From Deinococcus murrayi DSM 11303 (lineage in GTDB: Bacteria > Deinococcota > Deinococci > Deinococcales > Deinococcaceae): a stretch of 64,000 bases of DNA. The position numbers and the translations under genes are program-made. Location: contig NZ_AXWT01000022.1 of the NCBI RefSeq assembly GCF_000482805.1, positions 9,005 to 73,004 of the forward strand, given 5' to 3'. Under the pieces are notes generated by a model that made no database searches, was not told the origin of the DNA, and saw only the letters and a program-made list of their open reading frames with translations. This document shows positions 1 to 10,329 of this stretch, one piece after another; positions within the stretch are counted from its first letter, which is position 1; each line of letters opens with the position of its first letter.

Positions 1-228
1 GTCGTGCCCTCCGCGACGGCGCTGTTGCTGACCCGGCGGCTAGAGCGGGCGCTGGCCCTCGCGCTGGGGGCGGGTCTGAGTGCGAGCGTGCTGGGGTACA
101 TCCTGGCCCTCGCCCTCGACGCGAGCATCACAGGGGCCGTGGCGGGCGTGCTGGGCCTGCAGTTCGTGCTCGTGCTGGGAGCGAAGACGCTCCGGGCGCG
201 GGGGGGGACGCGTACCCTGAGGCCATGA
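1..228 (+). CDS. Metal ABC transporter permease, C-terminal fragment
   Basis: The reading frame is open from the first base, so the 5' part lies outside the window. About 75 residues are visible: a hydrophobic stretch starting VVPSATALLLTRR, then two probable membrane segments. The 'VVPSATA' motif followed by a charged LTRRLER turn is typical of the C-terminal half of the ABC-3 (ZnuB/MntB/TroC) permeases that carry zinc or manganese across the inner membrane. The last codons overlap the next gene by four bases (ATGA), which suggests one operon. The metal cannot be told from this fragment; manganese would fit Deinococcus physiology, but that is inference. Confidence 0.72.
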   Translation, partial: VVPSATALLLTRRLERALALALGAGLSASVLGYILALALDASITGAVAGVLGLQFVLVLGAKTLRARGGTRTLRP

Positions 229-464
229 GCGACCGCGACCTCAACTTCGCCCGCAGCATCCTGGGGGACCGTTCCTACCGCGACGTGCCCGATGACGAGG
301 TGCTGCGCGAGTCCGAGCGTTTGCTCGCGGCGTGGATGGCGGGCGAGCTGCGGCTAGAGCGCCCCAAGCTCTATGACCATTACGCCCTCCTCCTCGTGGC
401 CCTGCTGCGCCGCACCCGCGAGTTAGAAGCGCGGGTGGCTGAGCTGGAGGCCCGCCGTGGCTGA
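225..464 (+). CDS. Small conserved-type protein of unknown function
   Basis: A 79-residue soluble, highly charged protein with no signal peptide or membrane segment. The first half contains the acidic stretch [15 protein letters not shown]. The last 25 residues ([20 protein letters not shown]) have heptad-like leucine spacing and probably form a short coiled coil. The ATG overlaps the preceding stop (ATGA), and its own stop lies eight bases inside trpF, so it is translationally coupled on both sides. That coupling is the main reason to believe it is real. I do not recognise the family. Confidence 0.6.
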   Translation: MSDRDLNFARSILGDRSYRDVPDDEVLRESERLLAAWMAGELRLERPKLYDHYALLLVALLRRTRELEARVAELEARRG

Positions 465-1083
465 GGCCCCCGCGCCCGTGCGGGTCAAGGTCTGCGGCAT
501 CACCTCCGTATCCGACGCCTTCCTTGCAGCAGAGGCGGGAGCAGACGCGCTGGGCTTTATCTTCGCGCCCCGCAGCAAACGCCTCGTCACGCCGGAGGTT
601 GCGCGGGCGGCGAGCCTGAGGGTCGGCCCGGTCGTGGCCCGCGTGGGCGTCTTTCTGGAGCAGGGCCTCGACGAGGTGCTGCGCACGGCAGAAGCCGCTC
701 GCCTGAGCGCCGTGCAGCTCCACGGCCCTTTATCCCCCCTTTACCTGCGGACGGTCGCCGCGTATTATCCCGTCTTGCGCGTGCTGCGCCCGGCGGACTT
801 GAGCCAGGAGGGCACCGCCGAAGAACTTGCCCACTCCGGCGTCACGCCCATGCTGGACGCCCCGCAGCCCGGCAGCGGCGAGCCGCTCGACTGGGCCGCC
901 CTGCGGGGCCGCCTTCCCGCTGGAGCCTGGCTCGCCGGGGGCCTGGGGCCGGAGAACGTCGCGCAAGCGGTTCGCCTTCTGGCTCCTGCGGGCGTCGACG
1001 CCGTGAGCCGTCTCGAAGCGCGGGCGGGCGTCAAAGACCCGGCGAGGGTCCGGGCCTTCGTGCGGGCCGCACGAGGCGCGTAA
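457..1083 (+). CDS. trpF: Phosphoribosylanthranilate isomerase (TrpF)
   Basis: Catalyses the Amadori rearrangement of N-(5-phosphoribosyl)anthranilate to CdRP, the third step of tryptophan synthesis from chorismate. The 208-residue length is normal for this single-domain TIM barrel. The N-terminus carries VKVCGIT with the catalytic cysteine at about residue 13 and the following GADALGFIF strand. The general acid aspartate is at about residue 134 in [16 protein letters not shown]. The GG-L-P-ENV phosphate-binding loop near residue 160 and the C-terminal 'GVDAVSRLE...GVKDP' motif are present. The start is a GTG eight bases before the previous stop. No other trp gene is adjacent; trpF standing apart from the other trp genes is common. 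Confidence 0.93.
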   Translation: MAEAPAPVRVKVCGITSVSDAFLAAEAGADALGFIFAPRSKRLVTPEVARAASLRVGPVVARVGVFLEQGLDEVLRTAEAARLSAVQLHGPLSPLYLRTVAAYYPVLRVLRPADLSQEGTAEELAHSGVTPMLDAPQPGSGEPLDWAALRGRLPAGAWLAGGLGPENVAQAVRLLAPAGVDAVSRLEARAGVKDPARVRAFVRAARGA

Positions 1084-1091
1084 GCCCCAAG

Positions 1092-1260
1092 TTATCCACA
1101 GGCTGGCGTTTCACTGTGGATAACTTTTTCCTGGCCACCTGGAGCGAGCCGCTGCGGTGAAAACTGCGTTCCAGACGACGTTTCACACACCAAAGCTCTG
1201 CCAACCCGCGCCCAGCCGAGAGAAGTTGTCCACAGGGGGTGTGGAAAACGCTGTGGATAA
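1092..1260. promoter_or_regulatory. Outlying DnaA-box cluster
   Basis: Five DnaA-box-like 9-mers lie in the convergent gap between trpF and the metalloenzyme gene. Three perfect TTATCCACA boxes are at 1092-1100 (+), 1115-1123 (-) and 1252-1260 (-). Two near matches are TTGTCCACA at 1226-1234 (+) and the complement of TTTTCCACA at 1240-1248. The cluster is about 29 kb from oriC. It could titrate DnaA (like datA) or modulate its nucleotide state (like DARS). Function is inferred; the boxes themselves are plain in the sequence. Confidence 0.7.
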
Positions 1261-1352
1261 CTTTCCGCCGTGAATCCCCCTTTCGTCACTTTGTCGTGGC
1301 GAAGTTCGGCTGGAGGCGAGGAGCAGCTCCCCCCCACGATGTTTCACGGCGC

Positions 1353-2204
1353 TCAGCGTGGGGCAGGCAGCCCCAGCACTTCGGCGATGGCCTGCCCACC
1401 CGTCACGATGTTCCCAGCGGGCGGCAGCGAGAGTCCGGCTCCGGCAAACGGCACCCGCGCCAGGGTGTGCCCCTTGACCCGCAGGTCTTCGAGGTTGCCG
1501 TGGTCGCTGGAGAGGATGACGGCGGCCCCGCCCTCCAGCAGCCCGGTGAGCAGGGCGTCCACCCGGCGCAGGTAGGCGCGGCCCGCCGCGAGCGCGTCCG
1601 CGGGCACTGGGAGGCTCCCCCGGTGGCCCAGCAGGTCGCCCAGCCACAGGTCAGCGGCAATCAGGTCGTGGGTGTGGGCGGCGCGGGCGAGGCGCTGGCC
1701 TAGCCGGATGAGGGCAGCGGGGGGCGTCCGCTCTGACCAGGGCGCGGCGTAGTCCAGGCCCAGGGTGGGGGGCACCGGGGGCACATCGGGCGGACCGAGC
1801 GGCAGCCCCGCCGCCTGAAACGCCCAGGGAAAACAGCCGGGCCGGGGCCGCCGCGCCTGCGCCGCGTGGTAGGCGGGCGGGTAATGGTTGGCGAGGGCCG
1901 CCCGCCCCCCCACCCGCGTGAGGCGGACGGGCAGGCCGTGCTCGGCGAGAAGCCGCCGCAGGGTGGGGCCGGGGTGGGGACCGAAGTGCTCGCCCATCAC
2001 GCGCACCGCGTCCTGCCCGGTGAGCCAGCAGCTTTGCCCGGTGCCTGATTGCGGCAGCCCCGGTACCCCCAGAGCCGCGTCGAGCGCCCCCCCCGCCGCG
2101 ACCAGCGGGCGCAGGGTGGGCAGTTCGGTGTCCCACACGGACCCCGCCGGGGCGTCTGCGGGGTGCCCCACCCCGTCGAGCGCGAGCCACACCAGGCCAG
2201 CCAT
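1353..2204 (-). CDS. Phosphoglycerate-mutase-like metalloenzyme (alkaline phosphatase superfamily)
   Basis: A 283-residue protein resembling cofactor-independent phosphoglycerate mutase/phosphopentomutase metalloenzymes. It starts with [12 protein letters not shown], which supplies the first metal-ligand aspartate. It has a [11 protein letters not shown] segment at about residue 55, where the family nucleophile (Ser/Thr) sits. It ends with [16 protein letters not shown], the conserved D-H-G and H metal ligands. It is much shorter than true GpmI (about 510 residues) and lacks the inserted transferase domain, so glycolytic mutase activity is doubtful; a hydrolase on an unknown phosphate ester is likelier. 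I chose ATG 2204 over ATG 2216 because a TATGCT -10 lies seven bases upstream of 2204 and overlaps the other start. Confidence 0.72.
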   Translation of the reverse strand: MAGLVWLALDGVGHPADAPAGSVWDTELPTLRPLVAAGGALDAALGVPGLPQSGTGQSCWLTGQDAVRVMGEHFGPHPGPTLRRLLAEHGLPVRLTRVGGRAALANHYPPAYHAAQARRPRPGCFPWAFQAAGLPLGPPDVPPVPPTLGLDYAAPWSERTPPAALIRLGQRLARAAHTHDLIAADLWLGDLLGHRGSLPVPADALAAGRAYLRRVDALLTGLLEGGAAVILSSDHGNLEDLRVKGHTLARVPFAGAGLSLPPAGNIVTGGQAIAEVLGLPAPR

Positions 2205-2211
2205 GCGGGGC

Positions 2212-2217
2212 AGCATA
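2212..2217 (-). promoter_or_regulatory. -10 hexamer, leaderless start of the metalloenzyme gene
   Basis: TATGCT on the minus strand ends seven bases before ATG 2204. It falls after the dprA stop and gives this gene its own promoter. Confidence 0.5.
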
Positions 2218-2229
2218 GCGGGGCGGGGG

Positions 2230-3312
2230 CTACCGCCGTGCCCAGCGCCCGCCGACCTCCTCGGCCCGGCCCAGAAGCTGAAGCATCACCAGCGCCGTTT
2301 GCAGCTCGGCGAGGGCCAACCCGGTCGCCCCGCGCAGGTCATCCAGGGTGGCGGGGGGGCCGAGCGCTGCGTAGACGCGGGCCTGTTCGGGCGGGAGGTC
2401 CGGGAGGGGCGCAGCGGGACCTTCCCCCCAACCCAGCTCGGCGAGCACGTCACCCGCCGTCTCGGTGAGGACTGCCCCCTCGCGCAGCAGGCGATGCGGC
2501 CCGGCGGCGCGGGGGTCTCCGGCGCGGCCCGGCACCGCAAAGACCGTGCGCCCGCACTCCAGCGCGTGGGTCGCAGTGATGAGTGAGCCGCTTTTCAGTT
2601 CCCCCTCCACGACGACCACCCCCGCCGCCAGTGCCGCAATCAGGCGGTTGCGAGCCGGAAAATGGTGCTGAGCCGGACCCGTCCCCAGCGGGTATTCGCT
2701 GATGAGGACGAGCTGCCGCGCCAGCCCCGCGTTCTCCGCCGGGTAGATGTGATTCACCGCACTTCCCAGCACGCCGAGGCTGAGGCCCCCCGCCTCGACC
2801 GCCGCCCGGTGCGCCTCGGTGTCGATGCCGCGGGCGAGGCCGCTCACGATGGTCACCCCCGCCCGGGCGAGGTCGGCGGCGAGGGCGCGGGTCAGCGCGC
2901 GGGCATGCGGACTCGCCCCCCGCGTCCCCACGATAGACACGGCGCGGGGCACCGCCGCAAGCTCCGGCAGCTCGCCGCGCACCCACAGCACCGCCGGGGG
3001 GTCCCCCAAGGCTTCGAGGGCCTCCGGGTAACCGGGCAGTCCGCGCCCCAGCACAGTGACGCCCGCCACCTGCGCCCGGCGCAGTTCCGCTGCGGCCTGC
3101 TCGCGCGGCCCCGGCGCGCCGATGGCGGCGACCGTCTTGGCCTCCAGCCCCGGCACCTCCCGCAGCGCGGTGAGGGGCGCGGCCAGCGCCGAGGCTGCCG
3201 ACCCAAAGTGCCGCCGCAGGCTCTCGGTGCGGCGCGGCCCCAGCCCCGGCGTCAGGCGCAGCGTGAGCAGCGCGAGCAGCTCGGTCTCGGCAGCGGACAT
3301 GGGGCGGGTCAC
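2230..3312 (-). CDS. dprA: DNA-processing protein DprA
   Basis: Loads RecA onto incoming single-stranded DNA during natural transformation. The 360-residue protein has an N-terminal SAM/helix-hairpin-helix-like region ([20 protein letters not shown], then a second repeat ending [14 protein letters not shown]). A Rossmann-like DprA core follows, with [42 protein letters not shown] and the ssDNA-binding [11 protein letters not shown] motif. A C-terminal winged-helix DML1-like domain covers about the last 65 residues ([20 protein letters not shown]). The start is GTG 3312, six bases after a TATCCT -10, so the transcript is probably leaderless. Its presence implies competence, well known in Deinococcus. 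Confidence 0.96.
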   Translation of the reverse strand: MTRPMSAAETELLALLTLRLTPGLGPRRTESLRRHFGSAASALAAPLTALREVPGLEAKTVAAIGAPGPREQAAAELRRAQVAGVTVLGRGLPGYPEALEALGDPPAVLWVRGELPELAAVPRAVSIVGTRGASPHARALTRALAADLARAGVTIVSGLARGIDTEAHRAAVEAGGLSLGVLGSAVNHIYPAENAGLARQLVLISEYPLGTGPAQHHFPARNRLIAALAAGVVVVEGELKSGSLITATHALECGRTVFAVPGRAGDPRAAGPHRLLREGAVLTETAGDVLAELGWGEGPAAPLPDLPPEQARVYAALGPPATLDDLRGATGLALAELQTALVMLQLLGRAEEVGGRWARR

Positions 3313-3318
3313 CCCCGG

Positions 3319-3324
3319 AGGATA
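3319..3324 (-). promoter_or_regulatory. -10 hexamer, leaderless start of dprA
   Basis: TATCCT on the minus strand, six bases before the GTG of dprA. Confidence 0.5.
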
Positions 3325-3342
3325 GCGGCTCTCCCCTCTCCC

Positions 3343-4719
3343 TTAGGACGCAGGTGCAGCGGCCCCGCTGGGGGTGTTTTGCGGGGAGGCTGCGTCCGCC
3401 TCCTCATCCTCACCCAGCTCTGGCCCCGGCAGGGTCAGGACAAACTCGGCCCCGCCCCCCGGCGCGTGCCCCGCCGTCAGGGTGCCGCTATGCAGCGCCG
3501 CAATCTGCCGCGAGACGCTCAGGCCCAGGCCGCTGGAGCCACTGCCCGACACAAACGGCTCAAAGATGCGCTCGCCCAGCTCTGGCGGAAGACCGGGACC
3601 GCTGTCGCGCACCGTAAAGGTCACCTCTGCGGGCGTTTCGCTCAGGGTAAGCGTTACCTCGCCCTCCGGCCCAGCGGCGCGGCGCGCGTTCGCCAGCAGA
3701 TTGCGCAGGGCCTGCGTCAGGCGATCGGGGTCGCACAGCAGCATCCCGCTCCAGTCGCCCGCAAAGGTGATGCCCGGCACCAAGCGGTCCAGGCGTCCGC
3801 GCAGGGTGGCCGCCGGGATAAAGTGCCAGGCGACCTTCATCTCCAGTTGCCCCCGCGCGAGCTGCATCAGGTCCTGGGTGGTAAAGGTCAGCTCGTCGGC
3901 CACGAGCGCGGCGCGGGCAACTTCGGGGTCGGGGGTGCGCTCGGCGGCCCGCGTGAGGCTGGCCCGCAAGACGGTCAGGGGCGCGCCCAGCTCGTGCACA
4001 ATCTGCCCCAGCAACTGCTTCTCGCGTGCCTGTACCGCCTCAATGCGCACCAGCAGGCGGTTTAGCGCTGCAAGCAGGCGATGGACCTCGTCTTCCCGCT
4101 CCGGCAATGGCAGGGTCGCCACGCTGCGGGTAGGGTCAATGCGGTCCGCGAGGTCCGCCGCCTCGCTGAGGTCTGCCAGCGCCCGCCGCCCCACCCACCA
4201 ACCCACAATCAGCATCACGCCGGGAGTCAACAGCAGCGCGAGCAGCAGGGCACGGGTCGCGCTCTCGCGGGCGTTCACAAGGTCGTCTTCGGGGAGGGCT
4301 ACCCAGACGGTCCCGAAGTCCTCGACGGGCCGGGTCACCGCCCGCATCGGCGTGCCCAGGATGAGAAAGCTGCTCTGCCCGGCATAGGGAAAGGGCTGCC
4401 CCAACCTCAGTTGCAGGGTGGGCGACGCCTGAATCACCCGGTTTTCGTCGTCGAGCAGAGCGGTATAGCCGCTGATGGGCGGCAGCTTTTGCCCCAACGT
4501 CAGCTCCGGCACCGACAGCCGCTCGGCGATGGCCGCGGCGCGGTCATTGAGCCGCGCCTGAAACTGCCCCTCCATCCCGCGCAGCAGCAGGGTCAGCATC
4601 CCGATGCCCACCAGCCCAATCACCAGCGTCGCCAGCAGGGTGTAGGTCAGCGCCAGCCGAAAGCGCAGGCTGTGCCGCCAAGCGACGCGTGCCGATTGCA
4701 GGGGAGCGGGGCGGGTCAT
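3343..4719 (-). CDS. Two-component sensor histidine kinase
   Basis: A 458-residue inner-membrane kinase. TM1 spans about residues 22-46 and TM2 about 157-178, enclosing a roughly 110-residue sensor domain outside the membrane. HAMP linker, H-box at about 240-252 (phospho-acceptor His242 in [11 protein letters not shown]), N-box ([11 protein letters not shown]), G1 (DSGPGLP), F-box-like (IFEPFVSG) and G2 (GLGLSVS) follow in order. The H-box reads HELGAPL where most kinases have HEL(R/K)TP(L). An acidic, Ala/Pro-rich 25-residue tail ends the protein. It is the third gene of an operon with the response regulator just upstream (25-base gap), which is its likely partner. The signal is unknown; the co-transcribed secreted protein could be part of sensing. 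Confidence 0.93.
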   Translation of the reverse strand: MTRPAPLQSARVAWRHSLRFRLALTYTLLATLVIGLVGIGMLTLLLRGMEGQFQARLNDRAAAIAERLSVPELTLGQKLPPISGYTALLDDENRVIQASPTLQLRLGQPFPYAGQSSFLILGTPMRAVTRPVEDFGTVWVALPEDDLVNARESATRALLLALLLTPGVMLIVGWWVGRRALADLSEAADLADRIDPTRSVATLPLPEREDEVHRLLAALNRLLVRIEAVQAREKQLLGQIVHELGAPLTVLRASLTRAAERTPDPEVARAALVADELTFTTQDLMQLARGQLEMKVAWHFIPAATLRGRLDRLVPGITFAGDWSGMLLCDPDRLTQALRNLLANARRAAGPEGEVTLTLSETPAEVTFTVRDSGPGLPPELGERIFEPFVSGSGSSGLGLSVSRQIAALHSGTLTAGHAPGGGAEFVLTLPGPELGEDEEADAASPQNTPSGAAAPAS

Positions 4720-4744
4720 GCGTCAGGGTTGCTCTGGCGCCGCT

Positions 4745-5407
4745 TCAGCCCGTTTGCAGGACATAGCCGACGTTGCGGATGGTGCGAATGCGCAGGTCGC
4801 TGGCCGCCTGCTCCAGCTTCTTGCGCAGTTGGCTGATGCGGACCTCCACCGAGTTGCTGTTGGGAGTTTCCCACCCGTAGAGGTGCGCCTCGATGTCCGC
4901 CCGCGAAAAGACCCGTTCGGGAGTCCGCATCATCAGCTCCAGGATGCGGGCCTCGTGCTCGGTGAGATTGACGTTCTTGTCATTCACGGTGAGCAGCAGG
5001 CTGGAGGTGCTGAGGCTGGTATTGCCGAGGTTGACGCCCGTTCCAGCGGCGGTGCGGCGCAAAAGCGCGGTGATGCGGGCGTCGAGTTCGGGCATCGCAA
5101 AGGGCTTGGTGAGGTAGTCGTCGGCCCCCGCGTTCAGCCCCGCGACCCGCTCCTGCACTCCCGAACGCGCCGAGAGCACAAGCACGGGCGTGCTGGAATA
5201 CTGCCGCAGCGCCTGCACGAGGTCGAGGCCATCCCCGTCGGGGAGGTTGAGGTCGAGCAAGATGAGCTGCGCCGAGTGGGTGCCCAGCCACGCCTGCGCG
5301 TCTTTCAGGGTGGCGGCGTGGTGCACGAGGTAGTCGGCAGACAGGTAGTCCTTGAGCAGCGGACCGAGGTGGGGGTCGTCCTCCACCACCAGAATCTGGG
5401 CGAGCAT
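4745..5407 (-). CDS. OmpR/PhoB-family response regulator
   Basis: A 220-residue two-domain regulator. The receiver domain (1-115) has the acidic pair Asp10/Asp11, the phospho-acceptor Asp52 in [12 protein letters not shown], the conserved Ser/Thr of VLVLSARS and Lys102 in YLTKPF. A C-terminal winged-helix DNA-binding domain follows (about 125-220), with the [19 protein letters not shown] segment and the wing sequence ending [13 protein letters not shown]. The ATG follows the upstream gene's TAA without a gap, so translation is coupled. It is the probable partner of the adjacent kinase. Target genes are unknown. Confidence 0.95.
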   Translation of the reverse strand: MLAQILVVEDDPHLGPLLKDYLSADYLVHHAATLKDAQAWLGTHSAQLILLDLNLPDGDGLDLVQALRQYSSTPVLVLSARSGVQERVAGLNAGADDYLTKPFAMPELDARITALLRRTAAGTGVNLGNTSLSTSSLLLTVNDKNVNLTEHEARILELMMRTPERVFSRADIEAHLYGWETPNSNSVEVRISQLRKKLEQAASDLRIRTIRNVGYVLQTG

Positions 5408-5845
5408 TTAGCGGCCTCCTTCGTTGGCGTTCGAACCGGCACTGGAGCCCTTCTCGGCGGCGGGCGCGCGCAGCCCCGGCAGGGTCAGGCTCTGATTCAC
5501 GAACTGTACGGTAAGCGCGGGCTTGAGACTCCCCAGAAAGCGGGCAAGTGTCTGCTCGGTGTTGCCGAGGTCCAGGGTAAGCTGCCCGGCTTTCAGGGTG
5601 CCCAGGTAGCGGGGCTGGAGGCCCAGGAACAGGCCCTCGTTGCGCTCCTCTTCACTGCGGGAAAACAGCAGCACCACGGGGCCGCTGTAGTTCCGAACGA
5701 GTTGCACGGTCATGCGGCTCCCGCTGGTTTCGCCGTAGCCCAGGTTAAGTTGCAACTCCGGGTCCAGCACCCGCAACTTCAGCGCTCCGGCTCCGGAAGC
5801 CAGGGTCAGCAGCAGCAGGGCGGCGAGGGTACGAAAGCGGGTCAT
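5408..5845 (-). CDS. Secreted protein of unknown function, first gene of the two-component operon
   Basis: A 145-residue protein starting [21 protein letters not shown], a clear Sec signal peptide cleaved near residue 21. The mature part is beta-rich (alternating hydrophobic pattern, for example [16 protein letters not shown] and [17 protein letters not shown]) and ends in a Ser/Gly/Asn-rich tail. No known domain is recognised. A TTG 18 bases upstream also opens the frame, but ATG 5845 has a TAGAGT -10 seven bases before it and gives a better signal peptide. Position at the head of the operon suggests a periplasmic or surface factor monitored by, or helping, the sensor kinase; this is inference. 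Confidence 0.7.
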   Translation of the reverse strand: MTRFRTLAALLLLTLASGAGALKLRVLDPELQLNLGYGETSGSRMTVQLVRNYSGPVVLLFSRSEEERNEGLFLGLQPRYLGTLKAGQLTLDLGNTEQTLARFLGSLKPALTVQFVNQSLTLPGLRAPAAEKGSSAGSNANEGGR

Positions 5846-5852
5846 CACAGTC

Positions 5853-5858
5853 ACTCTA
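5853..5858 (-). promoter_or_regulatory. -10 hexamer of the two-component operon
   Basis: TAGAGT on the minus strand, seven bases before ATG 5845. It implies a leaderless transcript. Confidence 0.5.
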
Positions 5859-5979
5859 TCCAATCCGGGGTCACGTGCCCGTGGGCCAAGACCCCATGAC
5901 CTCGCACCCTAACGCCCCAAGCTGACGCGCCCGTGACCTGCGCCTGACCCCACCCTCATGCTTTGAAAAGTGAAGCGAC

Positions 5980-6090
5980 CAGCCTGCAGGAGGCTGACCG
6001 GTTGGGTGTGTGGCGTGTCGCCTATAGCCGGTGGCTTGTAGAGGGCGAAAGCTTTTGCCTCAGTGGCAGCTTCCACAAGCGACAAGCCAC
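5980..6090. repeat. Intergenic inverted repeats between the two-component operon and the bkd operon
   Basis: A small hairpin (CAGCCT at 5980-5985 with AGGCTG at 5991-5996) lies beside a longer inverted repeat (GTGGCTTGT at 6031-6039 with ACAAGCCAC at 6082-6090). The GGCTTGT unit is the same heptamer that is tandemly repeated at 51211-51252, so this looks like a degenerate member of a dispersed intergenic repeat family. The small hairpin could also help end the bkd transcript, but no T-run follows directly. Otherwise I see no gene in 5864-6109. Confidence 0.45.
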
Positions 6091-6109
6091 GGGCCACCAG
6101 CCATACGCC

Positions 6110-7678
<1,569 letters not shown>

Positions 7679-7732
7679 GGGTTCACCTCGGTCAAAAACT
7701 CGGTGGAAAAGGAGGAAAACGGGGGGAAAGCC

Positions 7733-7966
7733 TCAGCGCAGGAACAGCATCCGGGCCAAACCGTACAGCGCAAGCAACAGCGCCACCCCCTGCACAAAGC
7801 GGTCGCCGCTGGCCGAGCGCCACGCCGCCGCGCCCAGCGCGACGAAGACAGCCCCGGCGAGCAGGTCGGGCCATGGCCCCGGCAAGCGCCCCAACAGGGG
7901 GTACACCGCGAAGCCGATGGTCAGCCCCAGGGCACCCAGCGCCCAGCGCCACAGGTCCGGTTTCAC
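7733..7966 (-). CDS. Small membrane protein inside the bkd operon
   Basis: A 77-residue protein with probably three hydrophobic segments (about 8-25, 34-47 and 56-75) and a short basic end (ARMLFLR). It lies 13 bases after the E1beta stop and 54 bases before E2, so it is probably co-transcribed. I do not recognise the family. The E1 and E2 subunits are cytoplasmic, so an integral membrane protein here is unexpected; a role linked to membrane-lipid synthesis is possible but unsupported. Confidence 0.6.
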   Translation of the reverse strand: MKPDLWRWALGALGLTIGFAVYPLLGRLPGPWPDLLAGAVFVALGAAAWRSASGDRFVQGVALLLALYGLARMLFLR

Positions 7967-7979
7967 GGCCCTTCCCGCA

Positions 7980-8998
<1,019 letters not shown>

Positions 8999-9002
<4 letters not shown>

Positions 9003-10111
9003 GCGCGGCCCCCAGCGGCTTGCTCGGCCCGCAGGAAGTCTTCTTGCACTCGCAGATGAATCGGCTTATCGGCGTACACGTCCTCAAACATGATGTCCCA
9101 GCCCGGTTGTCCACTCGCTTCGGCGGCCAAGACCGCTTCATCCACCTCGCGGTGGGTCGCGGCGACGAGGTCCCACAGCTCCTGTGGGTCGAGGGGCGCA
9201 CCGAGGTGCTCGAGCAGCCGCTCGACGCGGGTGATGGGGTCGCGGGCTTCCCACTCGGCCACCTCCTCACGGGTGCGGTAGTGCTTTTCGGCATCGGCGT
9301 CCGCATTGGAGTGCGAGCCGATGCGGTAGGTGAGGCACTCGACGAGGGCGGGACCCTCCCCGGCGCGCACTCGCTCGGCAACGTGGCCCAGCACCTCCAT
9401 GACCGCCACGATGTCGTTGCCATCCACGTAATAGCCGGGCATTCCGTAGGCCTTGGCCTTGATGTGGATGGTCTCGCTGGCGGTCTGCTCGCGCAGGTGG
9501 GTGCTGATGGCCCACTGATTGTTCTCGCAGACAAAGAGGCAGGGCGCTCCGGCGGCCCCCGCCATGTTCAGGCCCGCGTGCCAGTCGCCCTCGCTCGTCG
9601 CCCCGTCCCCGAAGGTGCAGACGGTGATTTCGTCGGTGCCCAGGTACTTCTGAGCCATCGCCGTGCCCGCCGCGGGGGGCACCTGCGAGGCGATAGACGA
9701 AGAGATAGACACGAAGCGCTTGTCCAGCACCCCAAAATGATGGGGCATCTGACGGCCCCGGCACAGGTCGGAGTTGGTGCCCAAGCACTGGCTCACGATG
9801 TCCAGCATCGAGATGCCCATCGCCAAGCCCAACGTATGGTCGCGGTAGTACGGCCAAACCCAGTCGTGGCCCACCCGCAGCGAGTGCGCCAGGCCCACCT
9901 GGGTGGCTTCCATGCCGCTCGCCTGGGCATAGAAGGTGGTGCGGCCCTGCCGCAACAGGGTGACGAGTTTTTTGTCGAACTCCCGCGCCCGCACCATCTG
10001 GCGGTGCAGCTCACGCAGCAGCTCCGGCGTGAAGCGGGCGGGCAGCTCCCGGATTGGTTGGCCGTCTTCGGACACCCAGCGCAGGGGGTCAGACGTGAAC
10101 GGCTGAATCAT
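8999..10111 (-). CDS. bkdA1: Branched-chain 2-oxoacid dehydrogenase E1 alpha subunit
   Basis: The alpha chain of the E1 decarboxylase. The 370-residue protein carries the thiamine-diphosphate motif from GDG at about 168-170 ([17 protein letters not shown]) to NN at about 197-198 ([10 protein letters not shown]). It also has the [15 protein letters not shown] segment and the [17 protein letters not shown] loop seen in branched-chain E1 enzymes. ATG 10111 was chosen because AGGAGG lies six bases upstream; a longer in-frame version from 10144 would place the ribosome site inside the gene. It is first in the E1alpha-E1beta-membrane protein-E2 operon. No E3 (dihydrolipoyl dehydrogenase) gene is present, so E3 must come from elsewhere. 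Confidence 0.94.
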
Positions 10112-10252
10112 GAAAGGCCTCCTGAGCGGCAGGACCGGGGGCACCCCTGGGGGGGCGGCACCGGGAACCAGTCACCTAACGCTCGTTTGGATTCTAGACC
10201 ATGTGCCCCAGCTCCCCAGGGCCGGGGCCGGATGAACCGGACACGCCAGGCT

Positions 10253-10266
10253 GTTTCACGTGAAAC
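10253..10266. promoter_or_regulatory. parS site 1
   Basis: A perfect 14-bp palindrome, GTTTCACGTGAAAC, identical to the core of the widely conserved chromosomal parS bound by ParB. It lies 63 bases upstream of mnmG, in the gap shared with the bkd operon, and about 3.4 kb from parB. Confidence 0.93.
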
Positions 10267-10315
10267 GGGGCCACACACCGTGAGCCGCCCCCGCATGACG
10301 GGGGGGCCGCCGCTC

Positions 10316-10321
10316 TACACT
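10316..10321 (+). promoter_or_regulatory. -10 hexamer of mnmG
   Basis: TACACT, eight bases before the mnmG ATG; probable leaderless or near-leaderless transcript. Confidence 0.45.
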
Positions 10322-10329
10322 CCGGGGCG

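Noticed and set aside
1337..1350. GTTTCACGG near 1339, resembling parS
   Set aside because: Only the left half of the palindrome matches; the right half is absent.
6000..6060. tRNA or small RNA gene in the gap before the bkd operon
   Set aside because: No cloverleaf or CCA end; the pairing is explained by the GGCTTGT-type inverted repeat.
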